Source of the DNA: JBICIG01 sp043101605
GTDB taxonomy: Bacteria > Planctomycetota > Phycisphaerae > Phycisphaerales > UBA1924
DNA: 64,000 nucleotides
NCBI GenBank assembly: GCA_043101605.1
Contig: JBICIG010000093.1
Location: 1-64,000, forward strand
Direction of reading: 5' to 3'
Shown here: piece by piece, positions 34,853 through 43,225 of the stretch
Position numbering within the stretch: the first letter of the stretch is position 1
Layout: each line of letters opens with the position of its first letter
Program-made: the position numbers and the translations under genes
The notes under the pieces: model-generated
What the model was told of the DNA's origin: nothing
What the model saw: only the letters and a program-made list of their open reading frames with translations
The model's database searches: none

Positions 34853-35890
34853 TCAGCCCAACCGGGCCAGGCAAGCGGCGACGACCTCGTCGGTCGAGAT
34901 GCGTTCCATCAGGGCGACGCCGCGCGCGTCGTCCTTGTGCGTCGTGATCTCGCTCTCGTCAGCGTGCTGGATGACATCCCGCGCGTGGCGGTAGGGCCCG
35001 ACGCGATCGATGCGCGTGGGGCCGAACAACGCCACCATCGGGCGGTCGAATCCCACGGCCATGTGGATCGCGGCCGAGTCGTTGGCGACCACCAGTCGGC
35101 TGTGCTCGATCAGCCCCATCAAGCCGCCGATGGGCGTCTGTCCGATCAGATCGAGCACCCGGTCGCTCCGCGCGGCCAGTTGGAGGAGCGGGGCGCACTG
35201 GTCGCGTTCGTCCGGCCCGCCAACGAGCCCGATGGTCCACGGGCCGGCCTCGAGGAGCGCCCGCGCCAGCTCCGCGAAGCGGTGGGCCGGCCAGCGTTTG
35301 CCGGGCCAGCGCGAGGTCGGCGCAAGGATGATGTCGGGGCGCTGGGATTCCGCCGGAGCGTGCTCGGGCGGGGTGAACAGACGCATGTCGCGCACCGGTT
35401 CGATGCCCAGCGGTTCGACCAGCGAGAGCATCCGGTCGACGGTGTGCGGGGCGTCGATCGGCGCGACCTTGTGCGTGTAGTGAAGGGCGGCTCCTTCGCG
35501 GGCGTCGGCCGGGCCGATCCGTGTCGCCGCCCCCGTCAGCCGGGTGATCCACCCGGAGCGGGCGAGCCCCTGAGCGTCGATGACGATGTCGTAGCGACGC
35601 CGGCGGATGGAGCGGGCCCACCCGGTGACGCGGAGCAACCGACCCGACTTGGCCCACCTCCCCAGGGCTTTGCGCGGGAACGGGATGGCTTCGGAGAGGT
35701 CCGGGTGGGCCCGGATCGCGTCGACAAACGAATCCTGGACGAGCCAATCGATTCTTGCGTCGGGGTAGGCCCGGCGGAGCGAGACCAGCAGCGGGACCGT
35801 TCGGCAGACATCGCCCAACGCGCTCGGGCGGACCAACAGGATCCGCTCTCGGCCCTCCCGATCCCGACTGACTGATTCCCGCTTCTTCAT
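34853..35890 (-). CDS. Glycosyltransferase family 9 (heptosyltransferase-like)
   Basis: 345 aa. The N-terminal domain starts ILLVRPSALGDVCRTVPLL, and the C-terminal domain has SRWPGKRWP, LVGGPDERD, and VANDSAAIHMAVGFDRPMVALFGPT, all hallmarks of family 9. Such enzymes add heptose or related sugars to the lipopolysaccharide core, consistent with an outer membrane. TACCAT lies nine bases before the ATG. It diverges from the large secreted protein gene. Confidence 0.92.
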   Translation of the reverse strand: MKKRESVSRDREGRERILLVRPSALGDVCRTVPLLVSLRRAYPDARIDWLVQDSFVDAIRAHPDLSEAIPFPRKALGRWAKSGRLLRVTGWARSIRRRRYDIVIDAQGLARSGWITRLTGAATRIGPADAREGAALHYTHKVAPIDAPHTVDRMLSLVEPLGIEPVRDMRLFTPPEHAPAESQRPDIILAPTSRWPGKRWPAHRFAELARALLEAGPWTIGLVGGPDERDQCAPLLQLAARSDRVLDLIGQTPIGGLMGLIEHSRLVVANDSAAIHMAVGFDRPMVALFGPTRIDRVGPYRHARDVIQHADESEITTHKDDARGVALMERISTDEVVAACLARLG

Positions 35891-35899
35891 CGAGCCCGC

Positions 35900-35905
35900 A
35901 TGGTA
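35900..35905 (-). promoter_or_regulatory. -10-like element TACCAT before the glycosyltransferase gene
   Basis: TACCAT on the minus strand ends nine bases before the ATG at 35890, leaving a leader of about three bases. No Shine-Dalgarno sequence is visible. Confidence 0.3.
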
Positions 35906-36034
35906 AGGCGTCGGCGGGGGCGGTTAGGATTCGGCCCTCCCGGGGATTCACCCGGCAGGGCCCTGAAACCGGCCGGGCCTGAATCCCAAGCCATGGGTGG
36001 ACCCGAGCAACCAGCAAACGACGGAGGTACGAGG

Positions 36035-37984
36035 ATGATCACGCGCAAGACGAGGATGCGAGCGGCGGCCGTCGCGACGGCCGGGCTGGCCGCCATCGGT
36101 GGACCGGCACTCGCCCAGGAGGATGTCACGCCTTTCCTGGTCATCGAGCGTTCGTCGCTGACCGACATGATCGTCAGCGAGAAGGACCGGGCGTTCGCCG
36201 ATGCGATCGGGATGGTGCCCGCGCGGCTGCACGAACTCTCGCGCGAACTGCCCGACTTCCCGGGGGAAGCCCACGCCCTGATCGATCTTGGCTCGACGGT
36301 CCTGTCCAAGCCCGGGCGGATCGCGGTCACCTACAACAACCGCGATCAGTCGGGCGGGCTGTTCGGCTACGGCGTCTACCTGAGCGTCCACACGGGCGAC
36401 CGGGCGACCGCCCGCGAGATGCACCAGACGATCTCGGCGATGCTCGGCGAGACGGAGATGGCCGAGCAGATCCGCCCGAGCAGCCGCTTCGAGGGGCTCG
36501 ATTCGATCCAACTCCCGTTCGCGCAGCTCAACTACGGCGTCCACGAGGGTGCCCGAGGCTGGTCGTACGATGTGATCTTCGGCTCCATCAGCGATGTCGA
36601 GGACGGCTTCGATGCCCTGCCCGCCCCGGCGTTCGAGGATTATCGCCCGGTGCTCCGCGGCGCGATGGACTTCTCGGCGCTCAATCCGGCGAGCCAGATG
36701 GCCCAGGCGATGGCCGGCGATGAAGAGATGGTCGGCTACCTGATCGAGCTGTTCAACTCGATGGGCCTCGTCGGCGAGAACGCGATCAAGCTCGATTTCC
36801 AGTTCGGGTACGGCGACGAGCAGGCGCTGGCGCACTTTGCGCTCCGCGGCGTCAAGCCGTTCGCGCATCGGCTCGGGCTCCCCGAGGGCGAGTTGACCCG
36901 CGCCGAACTGCGCGTCGTGCCGCGTGACGCGGTGCTCGCGGGCATCGCCAAGGCGGATCTTTCGCAGGTCGAGGACCTGCTCGACCTGCTCACCGAGCAG
37001 GGCGTGCCGGTCGCCGACGGGCTCGAGGAGTTCGAGGAGATGACCGGCGTCGATCTCCGCCGCGACATCCTCCGCACGCTCGGAGGCACCGTCGCGTTCT
37101 ACATGTCCGACTCAACCGGCGGCGGGGGGCTGATGTCCTCGGTCGCGATGATCACCTTCAAGGACCGCGCCCGCTTCCTCGAGGCGCACACCAAGCTCGT
37201 CAGCTTCGCCCACCAGATGATCGCGCAGGAAGCGCCCGAGGAGTTCGCCCGCTACTTCCGTATCGAGAGTTGGGAGCACGACGGGCTCAGCCTGATGTCG
37301 ATCCGGTTCAAGGGGCTGCCCGTTCCGCTCGAGATCACCTACGCCGCGACCGAGGACTGGCTGGTTGCGGGTCTGACGCCGCAGGCGGTCATCGGCGCGA
37401 TCCACCAGGCCCATGGGCGGGGCGATGAGGGCATCGCTTCGCACCCGGATGTCCGCGAGGCGGTCCGCGGGCGTGCGATCTCGTCCCTCTCGTTCATGGA
37501 CACCGAGCGCCTCGCGAGCGATGGCTACGCGATCGTCTCGATGCTCGGGTCGGCGGTGGCCAACGGCGTGCGGTCGCCCTGGTCCGATCGTGAGCCCGGG
37601 TTGCTCGTGCCTTCGTACCGCGAGCTGATGAGTGATGTCGCCGCGGGCGTGGAGTTCGGGTACTGGCAGGGCGAGGACTTCATCGTCGAGTCGCGTTCGG
37701 ATGAGTCGCTGCTGGTGCAGGCGGCCGGGCTGGGCGGCGTGATCAAGAAGTTCGCCGTGCCGCTGATGGCCGGCGTGGCGCTCCCCGCGCTCGGCGAAGC
37801 GCGGAACACCGCACGCGAGATCCAGATGGACCGTTTCGGCGGCCCGCGCAGCCTGCTCGATCTCCGCCCGGAACTGGCCGGTCGGATGCTCGGCTCGCTG
37901 ATCCACATCGACCCGATCGAGCGGGCGATCCTGCTGACCGTCGCCGCGCCCGAGTTCCAGGCGCTCCAGCGTCGGTTCGACTGA
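36035..37984 (+). CDS. Large secreted protein of unknown function
   Basis: 649 aa from ATG 36035, with ACGGAGG ahead of it. The signal peptide ends at P-A-L-A-Q (about residue 27-28). The mature protein has alternating helical and beta parts with no enzyme motif I recognise. A hydrophobic segment, L-M-A-G-V-A-L-P-A-L-G-E-A-R-N-T-A-R-E-I-Q, lies near residue 580. It resembles the start of planctomycete pseudopilin bodies, but no prepilin signal precedes it. Followed by a strong terminator. Likely periplasmic. Confidence 0.75.
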   Translation: MITRKTRMRAAAVATAGLAAIGGPALAQEDVTPFLVIERSSLTDMIVSEKDRAFADAIGMVPARLHELSRELPDFPGEAHALIDLGSTVLSKPGRIAVTYNNRDQSGGLFGYGVYLSVHTGDRATAREMHQTISAMLGETEMAEQIRPSSRFEGLDSIQLPFAQLNYGVHEGARGWSYDVIFGSISDVEDGFDALPAPAFEDYRPVLRGAMDFSALNPASQMAQAMAGDEEMVGYLIELFNSMGLVGENAIKLDFQFGYGDEQALAHFALRGVKPFAHRLGLPEGELTRAELRVVPRDAVLAGIAKADLSQVEDLLDLLTEQGVPVADGLEEFEEMTGVDLRRDILRTLGGTVAFYMSDSTGGGGLMSSVAMITFKDRARFLEAHTKLVSFAHQMIAQEAPEEFARYFRIESWEHDGLSLMSIRFKGLPVPLEITYAATEDWLVAGLTPQAVIGAIHQAHGRGDEGIASHPDVREAVRGRAISSLSFMDTERLASDGYAIVSMLGSAVANGVRSPWSDREPGLLVPSYRELMSDVAAGVEFGYWQGEDFIVESRSDESLLVQAAGLGGVIKKFAVPLMAGVALPALGEARNTAREIQMDRFGGPRSLLDLRPELAGRMLGSLIHIDPIERAILLTVAAPEFQALQRRFD

Positions 37985-38011
37985 TCGTCGGCCTCCGGCC
38001 ACCACACGCGC

Positions 38012-38048
38012 GAACGCCCGGGCCCTGGGGTCCGGGCGTTCCTCTTTC
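38012..38048 (+). terminator. Intrinsic terminator between convergent genes
   Basis: A perfect ten-base stem (38012-38021 with 38032-38041, GAACGCCCGG type) with a ten-base loop, followed by CTCTTTCT. It ends the secreted-protein transcript. The stem may also stop gspE transcription from the other side. Confidence 0.8.
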
Positions 38049-38079
38049 TGCGTTGTGTTCGGCGTGGTGCGCGGCCCGG

Positions 38080-39759
38080 TCAGGTCGCCAGCGCCCGCAT
38101 GACCTCCTCGGGCGTGGTCAGGTGTTCGAGCACCTTGATGCGCCCGCCCTCGAGCATGCGGAAGAGGTCGCCCGACTCGGCTGCGTGGGCGGCGATCTCG
38201 CGCGCGTTCGCACGCTTCATGATCAGGTCGCGGGCCGCATCGCTCAAGCTGAGCAGTTCGAAGATGCCAAGGCGGCCTCGGTATCCGGACTGCCTGCAGG
38301 CCCGGCAGCCCGTGCCCTGGGCGATGGTCGCCTCCGGCGCGATCCGCATCGATGCGGGCAGGTCGAGCGAGCTTGCGGGCACGAGTTCGCGGCATTCGGG
38401 GCAGACCCTGCGGACCAGCCGCTGGGCGAGAACGCCCTCGACCGACGAGGACACCAGGAAGGGCTCAACGCCCATGTCCAGCAGGCGCGTGGTGGCGCCG
38501 GGGGCGTCGTTGGTGTGAAGCGTCGAGAAGACCAGGTGCCCGGTCAGCGATGCCTGCACCGCGGTCTCGGCGGTTTCCTTGTCGCGGATCTCGCCGATCA
38601 TCACGACATCGGGGTCGTGACGCAGCACCGAGCGCAGCCCCGCGGCGAACGAGAGCCCGACTTGCGAGTTGACCTGGATCTGGTTGACGCCGTCGACATG
38701 GTATTCGACGGGATCCTCGACCGTGATGACCTTGACCGCCTCGGTGACGATGCGGTTGAGGCTCGCGTAGAGCGTGGTGGACTTGCCCGAGCCGGTCGGC
38801 CCGGTGACCAGCACGATGCCGTGCGGCCGCGAGATCAGCGTGTCCCAACGCTCGAGCACGACCGGGGGCATGCCCAGGTCATCGAGCCCGAGCAGGACGG
38901 CGGTCTTGTTCAGCACACGCAGCACGACGCCCTCGCCGAAGAGCATCGGGATGACGCTCACGCGGAGGTCGAACTCCTGCACGCGCCCCTCGATCCGTCG
39001 CCGGAGGGTGATGCGACCGTCCTGCGGCTTGCGCTTCTCGGCGATGTTCAGGTTCGCCATGATCTTCAGGCGGCTGACGATCGCCGCGGAGAAGCGATTG
39101 ATGCTCGAGGGCACATTGGCCCGTTGGAGCACGCCGTCGATGCGGTAGCGCACATCGAGGTGGTCCTCGTAGGGTTCGATGTGGATGTCGGTGGCCCGTT
39201 CGGCGACCGCCTCGAACAGCAGGTCGTTGACCAGGCGGATGACCGAGGCTTCCTCGGCCTGATCGATCTCCGAGGCCCCCTCGCCCGCGCGGATCCCGTC
39301 GTCGTCGAGCCCCGCGGCCATCTCGTCGAGCGTGTCGCCGCCCACGCCGTAGTTCGAGCGGATGAACGACCGGATCTCCTGCTCGTCGGCGAGCACCAGT
39401 TCGATCGAGCACCCGGTCAGGAGCCGCAACTCGTCGAGCACGCTGAGTTCGTAAGGATCGCTGGTGGCGATGGTCAGGGTGCCGTTCTCGCGGGCGATCG
39501 GCACGCAGGCCTGCTTGTAGACCAGCTTGGCGGGCAGCAGGTCGAGCACCTCGCGCTCGACGGCCTGCCCGGCGAGGTCGACGATCGGCATGTGGAGCTG
39601 CTCGCCGACCGCCTCGAGCACCTGCTCGCGCGTGACGATGTTCAGCCGGATGAGGACGCGGTCCAGGCGCTCGCCCGTCTCACGCTGTTCGGCCAGCGCC
39701 CGCTCGAGCTGCTCCGGGGAGATCAGCCCGCGTTCGACGAGAAGGGTTCCCACGCCCAT
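38080..39759 (-). CDS. gspE: Type II secretion ATPase GspE
   Basis: 559 aa. N-terminal MshEN-like domain (about 1-150) with GTLLVERGLISPEQLERALA. The ATPase core has Walker A GPTGSGKSTTLY (about 318), an Asp box near residue 345 (V-E-D-P-V-E-Y), Walker B V-V-M-I-G-E-I-R-D, and the His box LVFSTLHTNDA. A zinc-binding set C-P-E-C...C-R-A-C lies near residues 452-487, as in GspE/PilB. It powers pseudopilus assembly with GspF and GspL. It is on the opposite strand from the main gsp run, about 2 kb from gspF. Confidence 0.96.
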   Translation of the reverse strand: MGVGTLLVERGLISPEQLERALAEQRETGERLDRVLIRLNIVTREQVLEAVGEQLHMPIVDLAGQAVEREVLDLLPAKLVYKQACVPIARENGTLTIATSDPYELSVLDELRLLTGCSIELVLADEQEIRSFIRSNYGVGGDTLDEMAAGLDDDGIRAGEGASEIDQAEEASVIRLVNDLLFEAVAERATDIHIEPYEDHLDVRYRIDGVLQRANVPSSINRFSAAIVSRLKIMANLNIAEKRKPQDGRITLRRRIEGRVQEFDLRVSVIPMLFGEGVVLRVLNKTAVLLGLDDLGMPPVVLERWDTLISRPHGIVLVTGPTGSGKSTTLYASLNRIVTEAVKVITVEDPVEYHVDGVNQIQVNSQVGLSFAAGLRSVLRHDPDVVMIGEIRDKETAETAVQASLTGHLVFSTLHTNDAPGATTRLLDMGVEPFLVSSSVEGVLAQRLVRRVCPECRELVPASSLDLPASMRIAPEATIAQGTGCRACRQSGYRGRLGIFELLSLSDAARDLIMKRANAREIAAHAAESGDLFRMLEGGRIKVLEHLTTPEEVMRALAT

Positions 39760-39765
39760 TGCCCG

Positions 39766-39771
39766 ATTGTA
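39766..39771 (-). promoter_or_regulatory. -10 element TACAAT before gspE
   Basis: TACAAT on the minus strand ends six bases before the gspE ATG, matching a leaderless arrangement. TTGCCG lies 19 bases further upstream as a possible -35. Confidence 0.45.
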
Positions 39772-39871
39772 CCGGTCGGCGGGGCGGGGGCGGCAACGAG
39801 CGCCGATTCATCTCGCCGGGCGTCCACACGCCATGCACCGGAAGCGCGTGCACCGGGTTGGTCAGGCAGAT

Positions 39872-40666
39872 TCAGTCGGCCGGATAGGTCGCGCAGGTCC
39901 GATCAGTCTCCCAGACCGTCACAGTGCGGAGTCTGGGCGAGCCGGGAAGTTCACCGACCGGGCCCGCGAGCCACTCGAAGCAGACCCGGGCGATATTCTC
40001 GACCGACGGGATCAGCCCGCCTTCGTCCCGGAACTCCGCGACATCGGAGTTCAGGTGCGTGTGGTCGAGGCGGTCGAGCACGGCGGCCTTGGTGATCCGG
40101 GCAATCCGCTCCCAGGTCACGGGCGTTGAGCCCGTCTCGTCGAGATCCACCTCGACACACGGTTCGATGACATAGTTGTGCCCGTGCCCGCTCGGGTTGT
40201 TGCACTTGCCGAACAGCTCACGGTTCGCCTCGTCCGACAGCCGCCGGTTGTGCAGCCGGTGCGAGGCGGCGAACTCGAAACGCTCGCGGAAGAGCACGGT
40301 CTGGGGGTGATCGGCGGACATCTCGAGCGAATGGTACGGGCTCACCCGCCAGCGCACGCTCTCGAGCGCCGCCGGCAGCGCCGCCCGAAGCGGCTCGAGC
40401 ATCGAACGGAGTGTGCCGGCGGGGGGCTCGGAAAACCGCTCGCCGATCCGGGGCACAGCGATTCCCAGCGTCGCGCGATCGATCTCCTGGATGTCGGCGA
40501 CATACGCGCTCCGCTCGTCGGGCTCCCCCGTGCAGGTGACATCGAGCTCGAACACGGCCGCCAGCCCGGTCAGCGGGGGGCTGCTGCCGATCGTCCGCGC
40601 GGGCCCGGCAGCCGGGGATCCCGACGGATCGATGCTGAATCGCACGGTTCGGCGGAGCCTGACCAT
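39872..40666 (-). CDS. 6-pyruvoyl-tetrahydropterin synthase / QueD-like protein, double T-fold
   Basis: 264 aa from ATG 40666. The C-terminal half has the PTPS/QueD hallmarks: FEFAASHRLHN with a zinc His, catalytic Cys in F-G-K-C-N-N-P-S-G-H-G-H-N-Y with the other two His, LDHTHLN, and P-S-V-E-N-I-A with the substrate Glu. The N-terminal half (about 10-135) looks like a second, degenerate T-fold unit without zinc ligands, making it twice the usual about 130 residues. QueD makes 6-carboxytetrahydropterin for queuosine; a role in pterin synthesis is also possible. Longer start at 40711 is less likely because TACAGT lies seven bases before 40666. Confidence 0.8.
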   Translation of the reverse strand: MVRLRRTVRFSIDPSGSPAAGPARTIGSSPPLTGLAAVFELDVTCTGEPDERSAYVADIQEIDRATLGIAVPRIGERFSEPPAGTLRSMLEPLRAALPAALESVRWRVSPYHSLEMSADHPQTVLFRERFEFAASHRLHNRRLSDEANRELFGKCNNPSGHGHNYVIEPCVEVDLDETGSTPVTWERIARITKAAVLDRLDHTHLNSDVAEFRDEGGLIPSVENIARVCFEWLAGPVGELPGSPRLRTVTVWETDRTCATYPAD

Positions 40667-40673
40667 CGCCCGC

Positions 40674-40679
40674 ACTGTA
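40674..40679 (-). promoter_or_regulatory. -10 element TACAGT before the QueD-like gene
   Basis: TACAGT on the minus strand ends seven bases before the ATG at 40666. This supports that start over the longer frame and suggests a leaderless mRNA. Confidence 0.4.
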
Positions 40680-40704
40680 GGATGAATCTGACGGAGGTTG
40701 ATCC

Positions 40705-41112
40705 ATGACACGCAGGAACTCAGCGTCCCTCGTCGGCGCGGCCGGAATCGGGTTGCTCGGGGTGATGGGAGGGTGTGACGGCAAGTCCGACCCCGCTCAG
40801 GCGGTCACCGGCTCGGTCCAGGCGGGCAAGGAGAGCGCGATCGGGCTCGAACTCAAGTCCGCCGCCGATCTCATCACCACCCATGTCGTCACGACGGGGC
40901 AGTGGCCGACGGTCGATGAGTACAACCAGATGATGACCGACGCAGGCACTCCCCCGACCTCCTTCCTCGATCCGTGGAAGAATCCGTATGTCTACCAGCC
41001 CCCCGCCCGGCGAGGCGAGAAGCCCCGGCTCTTCTCCATGGGGCGCGACGGAATGCCGAACACATCCGACGATGTCCCGTTCACGAACTGGCAGCCGAAC
41101 CTGGGCGGCTGA
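40705..41112 (+). CDS. Lipoprotein with GspG-like C-terminal domain
   Basis: 135 aa. A lipoprotein signal ends at G-V-M-G-G-C (Cys about residue 24). Residues about 45-135 resemble the globular part of the major pseudopilin GspG: helix, then W-P-T-V-D-E-Y, FLDPWKNPYVYQPP, and F-S-M-G-R-D-G-M-P-N-T-S-D-D-V, the calcium-loop region. The hydrophobic pilin helix is absent. A pseudopilin head on a lipid anchor could cap or dock the pseudopilus; this is inference. It precedes the glutathione peroxidase and gspF. ACGGAGG lies before the ATG. Confidence 0.75.
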   Translation: MTRRNSASLVGAAGIGLLGVMGGCDGKSDPAQAVTGSVQAGKESAIGLELKSAADLITTHVVTTGQWPTVDEYNQMMTDAGTPPTSFLDPWKNPYVYQPPARRGEKPRLFSMGRDGMPNTSDDVPFTNWQPNLGG

Positions 41113-41157
41113 CGCCCGGCACCGATCATCCGGCCGATCCATCGAGGGAGCACCATC

Positions 41158-41808
41158 ATGCGTCGCACGCAGGCAAGTCAGGGATTGATCATCGCGTCGG
41201 CGATCGCCGCGGGCGCGCTCGCGTTCGCCCAGCCCGAGTCCGCCCCCGCCGCGCCCCAGCCGGCGTCGGAGATCCCGGGGTTGCCCGAAGACAAGGCGTT
41301 CGTGCTCTGGCCCACCATGAACCTGATCGACGGCACGCCTCAGCGCCTCGATGCCTACCGGGGCAAGGTCGTGCTGATGGTGAACACCGCCAGCAAGTGC
41401 GGGCTGACGCCGCAGTACGAGGCGCTCGAGAAGCTCTACCGCGAGCACAAGGACCGCGGGCTGGTCATCCTGGCCTTCCCGGCCAACAACTTCGCGGGCC
41501 AGGAGCCCGGCACCAACAAGGAGATCGCCGAGTTCTGCACGCAGAACTACGGCGTCACCTTCCCGGTCTTCGAGAAGATCTCCGTCAAGGGCGATGATTG
41601 CCACCTGCTCTACCGCCAACTCGCCGGCCAGCCCGAGCCGATCGGCGGCGAGCCCAAGTGGAACTTCACCAAGTTCCTCGTCGATCGCTCCGGGCGCGTC
41701 GTCGCCCGCTTCGAGCCGCGCATCACGCCCGACGACCCGCGCGTCATCGAGAAGATCAAGGAACTCCTCGAAGCCGGCGGCTCGGTGCAGGAAGCCGGGG
41801 CCGAGTGA
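41158..41808 (+). CDS. Secreted glutathione peroxidase family protein
   Basis: 216 aa with a signal peptide (cleavage near A-L-A-F-A-Q). The peroxidase has the Cys form of the active site in N-T-A-S-K-C-G-L-T (about residue 80), Gln in FPANNFAGQEP, and Trp-Asn in K-W-N-F-T-K-F-L-V. It reduces peroxides, probably with thioredoxin-like donors, in the periplasm. It lies between the GspG-like lipoprotein and gspF, probably by co-transcription rather than a role in secretion. Confidence 0.92.
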   Translation: MRRTQASQGLIIASAIAAGALAFAQPESAPAAPQPASEIPGLPEDKAFVLWPTMNLIDGTPQRLDAYRGKVVLMVNTASKCGLTPQYEALEKLYREHKDRGLVILAFPANNFAGQEPGTNKEIAEFCTQNYGVTFPVFEKISVKGDDCHLLYRQLAGQPEPIGGEPKWNFTKFLVDRSGRVVARFEPRITPDDPRVIEKIKELLEAGGSVQEAGAE

Positions 41809-41845
41809 TCCGCGGCCCACGGACGGGCTCACGCCGGGGTGATCG

Positions 41846-43036
41846 ATGGCGACCTATCACTACACCGCGTTCAATACGGCCGGCGAGCGGATCGTCGGCA
41901 GCCTCGCCGGCGCGAGCGAACAGGCCGTTCAGGCTGAACTCGAATCCCGAGCTCTCACCCCGGTTCAGATCAAGCCCCAGGTTTCGCGCCGCGGGCTGTT
42001 CAGCGGGATCGGCAAGCGGGCCCTCGGCACCGCGTACCTCCAGGTCGCCGACCTGCTCCACGCCGGTGTCCCGCTGCTGCGATCGCTCCGGCTGATCTCC
42101 CGCCGCAAGAGCCAGCCCAAGCTCGCCGAAGTCTTCGCCGGGCTCGCCGAGAAGGTCGAAGACGGCGGCGAGCTCGCCGACGCGATGACCCAGCGTCCCG
42201 ACATCTTCGACCGCATCCACATCGCGATGATCCGCGCGGGCGAGAAGGGGGGCTTTCTCGAGCAGGTGCTCGAACGCCTCGGGAAGTTCGTCGTCGCCCA
42301 GGCCGACATGCGGGGCAAGGTGCTCGGCAATCTCATCTACCCGGCCGTGCTCGTCTTCTTCGGGCTCGCCGTGCTCGGCGCGATCTTCGCGTTCTTCGTC
42401 CCGATGTTCCAGCCGCTCTACGAACGCATCGAGGGCGGGCTGCCCGGTATCACCGTCTTCGTCTTCGGGATCAGCGAACTGGTGGGGACCTACGGCCCGC
42501 TCACGCTGATCGTCGTGGCGCTTCTGATCGCGGGCGTCTGGAGACTGAGCCGCTCGCCGATCAACCGCCGGCGCCTCACGGTGCTCCGCACGCGATTGCC
42601 GGTGTTCGGGCCGTTGACCCGGGCCCTCGCCGCCGCCCGGTTCTGCCGGATGCTCGGCACGCTGCTCGCCAACGGCGTCCCGATGATCGCATCCATGCAG
42701 ATCGCCCGCGACGCGGCGGGAAACATCCTGCTCGAGGAAGCGATCGAGGAAGCGACCGAGGCGGTCCGCGGGGGCGAGTCGCTCGCCCCGCCCCTGGCCA
42801 AGGCCGACCTCTTCGGCGACGATGTGATCGAGATGATCTCGGTGGGAGAGGCGGCCAACAACCTCGACGAGGTGCTGGTGACCATCGCCGAGACCATCGA
42901 GGCCCGGGTCGATCGGTTGCTCAACGCCGTGGTCCGGCTCGTCGAGCCCCTGCTCCTGATGTCCATCGCGTCGGTCGTGGTGACCGTCGCAATCGCCCTG
43001 ATCCTGCCCATGACCAAGCTCAGCACCGGCATGTGA
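41846..43036 (+). CDS. gspF: Type II secretion inner-membrane protein GspF
   Basis: 396 aa, the usual length. It has an N-terminal domain (Y-H-Y-T-A-F-N-T-A-G) and two repeats of the T2SSF helical domain, each followed by hydrophobic helices at about residues 167-190, 210-232 and 365-390. Conserved parts include L-L-H-A-G-V-P-L-L-R-S-L in the first and L-A-N-G-V-P-M-I-A-S-M in the second domain, and M-I-R-A-G-E-K-G-G-F-L. GspF is the platform that couples GspE to pseudopilus assembly. Confidence 0.96.
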   Translation: MATYHYTAFNTAGERIVGSLAGASEQAVQAELESRALTPVQIKPQVSRRGLFSGIGKRALGTAYLQVADLLHAGVPLLRSLRLISRRKSQPKLAEVFAGLAEKVEDGGELADAMTQRPDIFDRIHIAMIRAGEKGGFLEQVLERLGKFVVAQADMRGKVLGNLIYPAVLVFFGLAVLGAIFAFFVPMFQPLYERIEGGLPGITVFVFGISELVGTYGPLTLIVVALLIAGVWRLSRSPINRRRLTVLRTRLPVFGPLTRALAAARFCRMLGTLLANGVPMIASMQIARDAAGNILLEEAIEEATEAVRGGESLAPPLAKADLFGDDVIEMISVGEAANNLDEVLVTIAETIEARVDRLLNAVVRLVEPLLLMSIASVVVTVAIALILPMTKLSTGM

Positions 43037-43064
43037 GGCGTGTAACGCCCGATATCCCGGGGGC

Positions 43065-43093
43065 TTGAGGCGCCCGCCCGGTGGTGGTAGCGT
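43065..43093 (+). promoter_or_regulatory. Likely promoter of the gspG-gspD run
   Basis: TTGAGG (43065-43070) and TAGCGT (43088-43093) with an exact 17-base spacer lie in the 189-base gap after gspF, giving a leader of about 125 bases before gspG. This is the only sizeable gap between gspF and gspD, so it may drive the whole run. Confidence 0.5.
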
Positions 43094-43225
43094 GGTGTGT
43101 CGAAAGGCCGCCGTCTTCGTGCGGCGTATGTTCGGATGTCGCGGCGATCGCCCCGGCTCCCGGTACAACGGATGGAACCGAGCGGCGGGGTGCGCCCGCC
43201 GCGCCTGAACAGGAAGTCACCGACC

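Noticed and set aside
36035..37984. The large secreted protein as another pseudopilin because of its L-P-A-L-G-E-A-R segment
   Set aside because: It has an ordinary cleavable signal peptide, and the segment lies near the C-terminus with no prepilin cleavage site.
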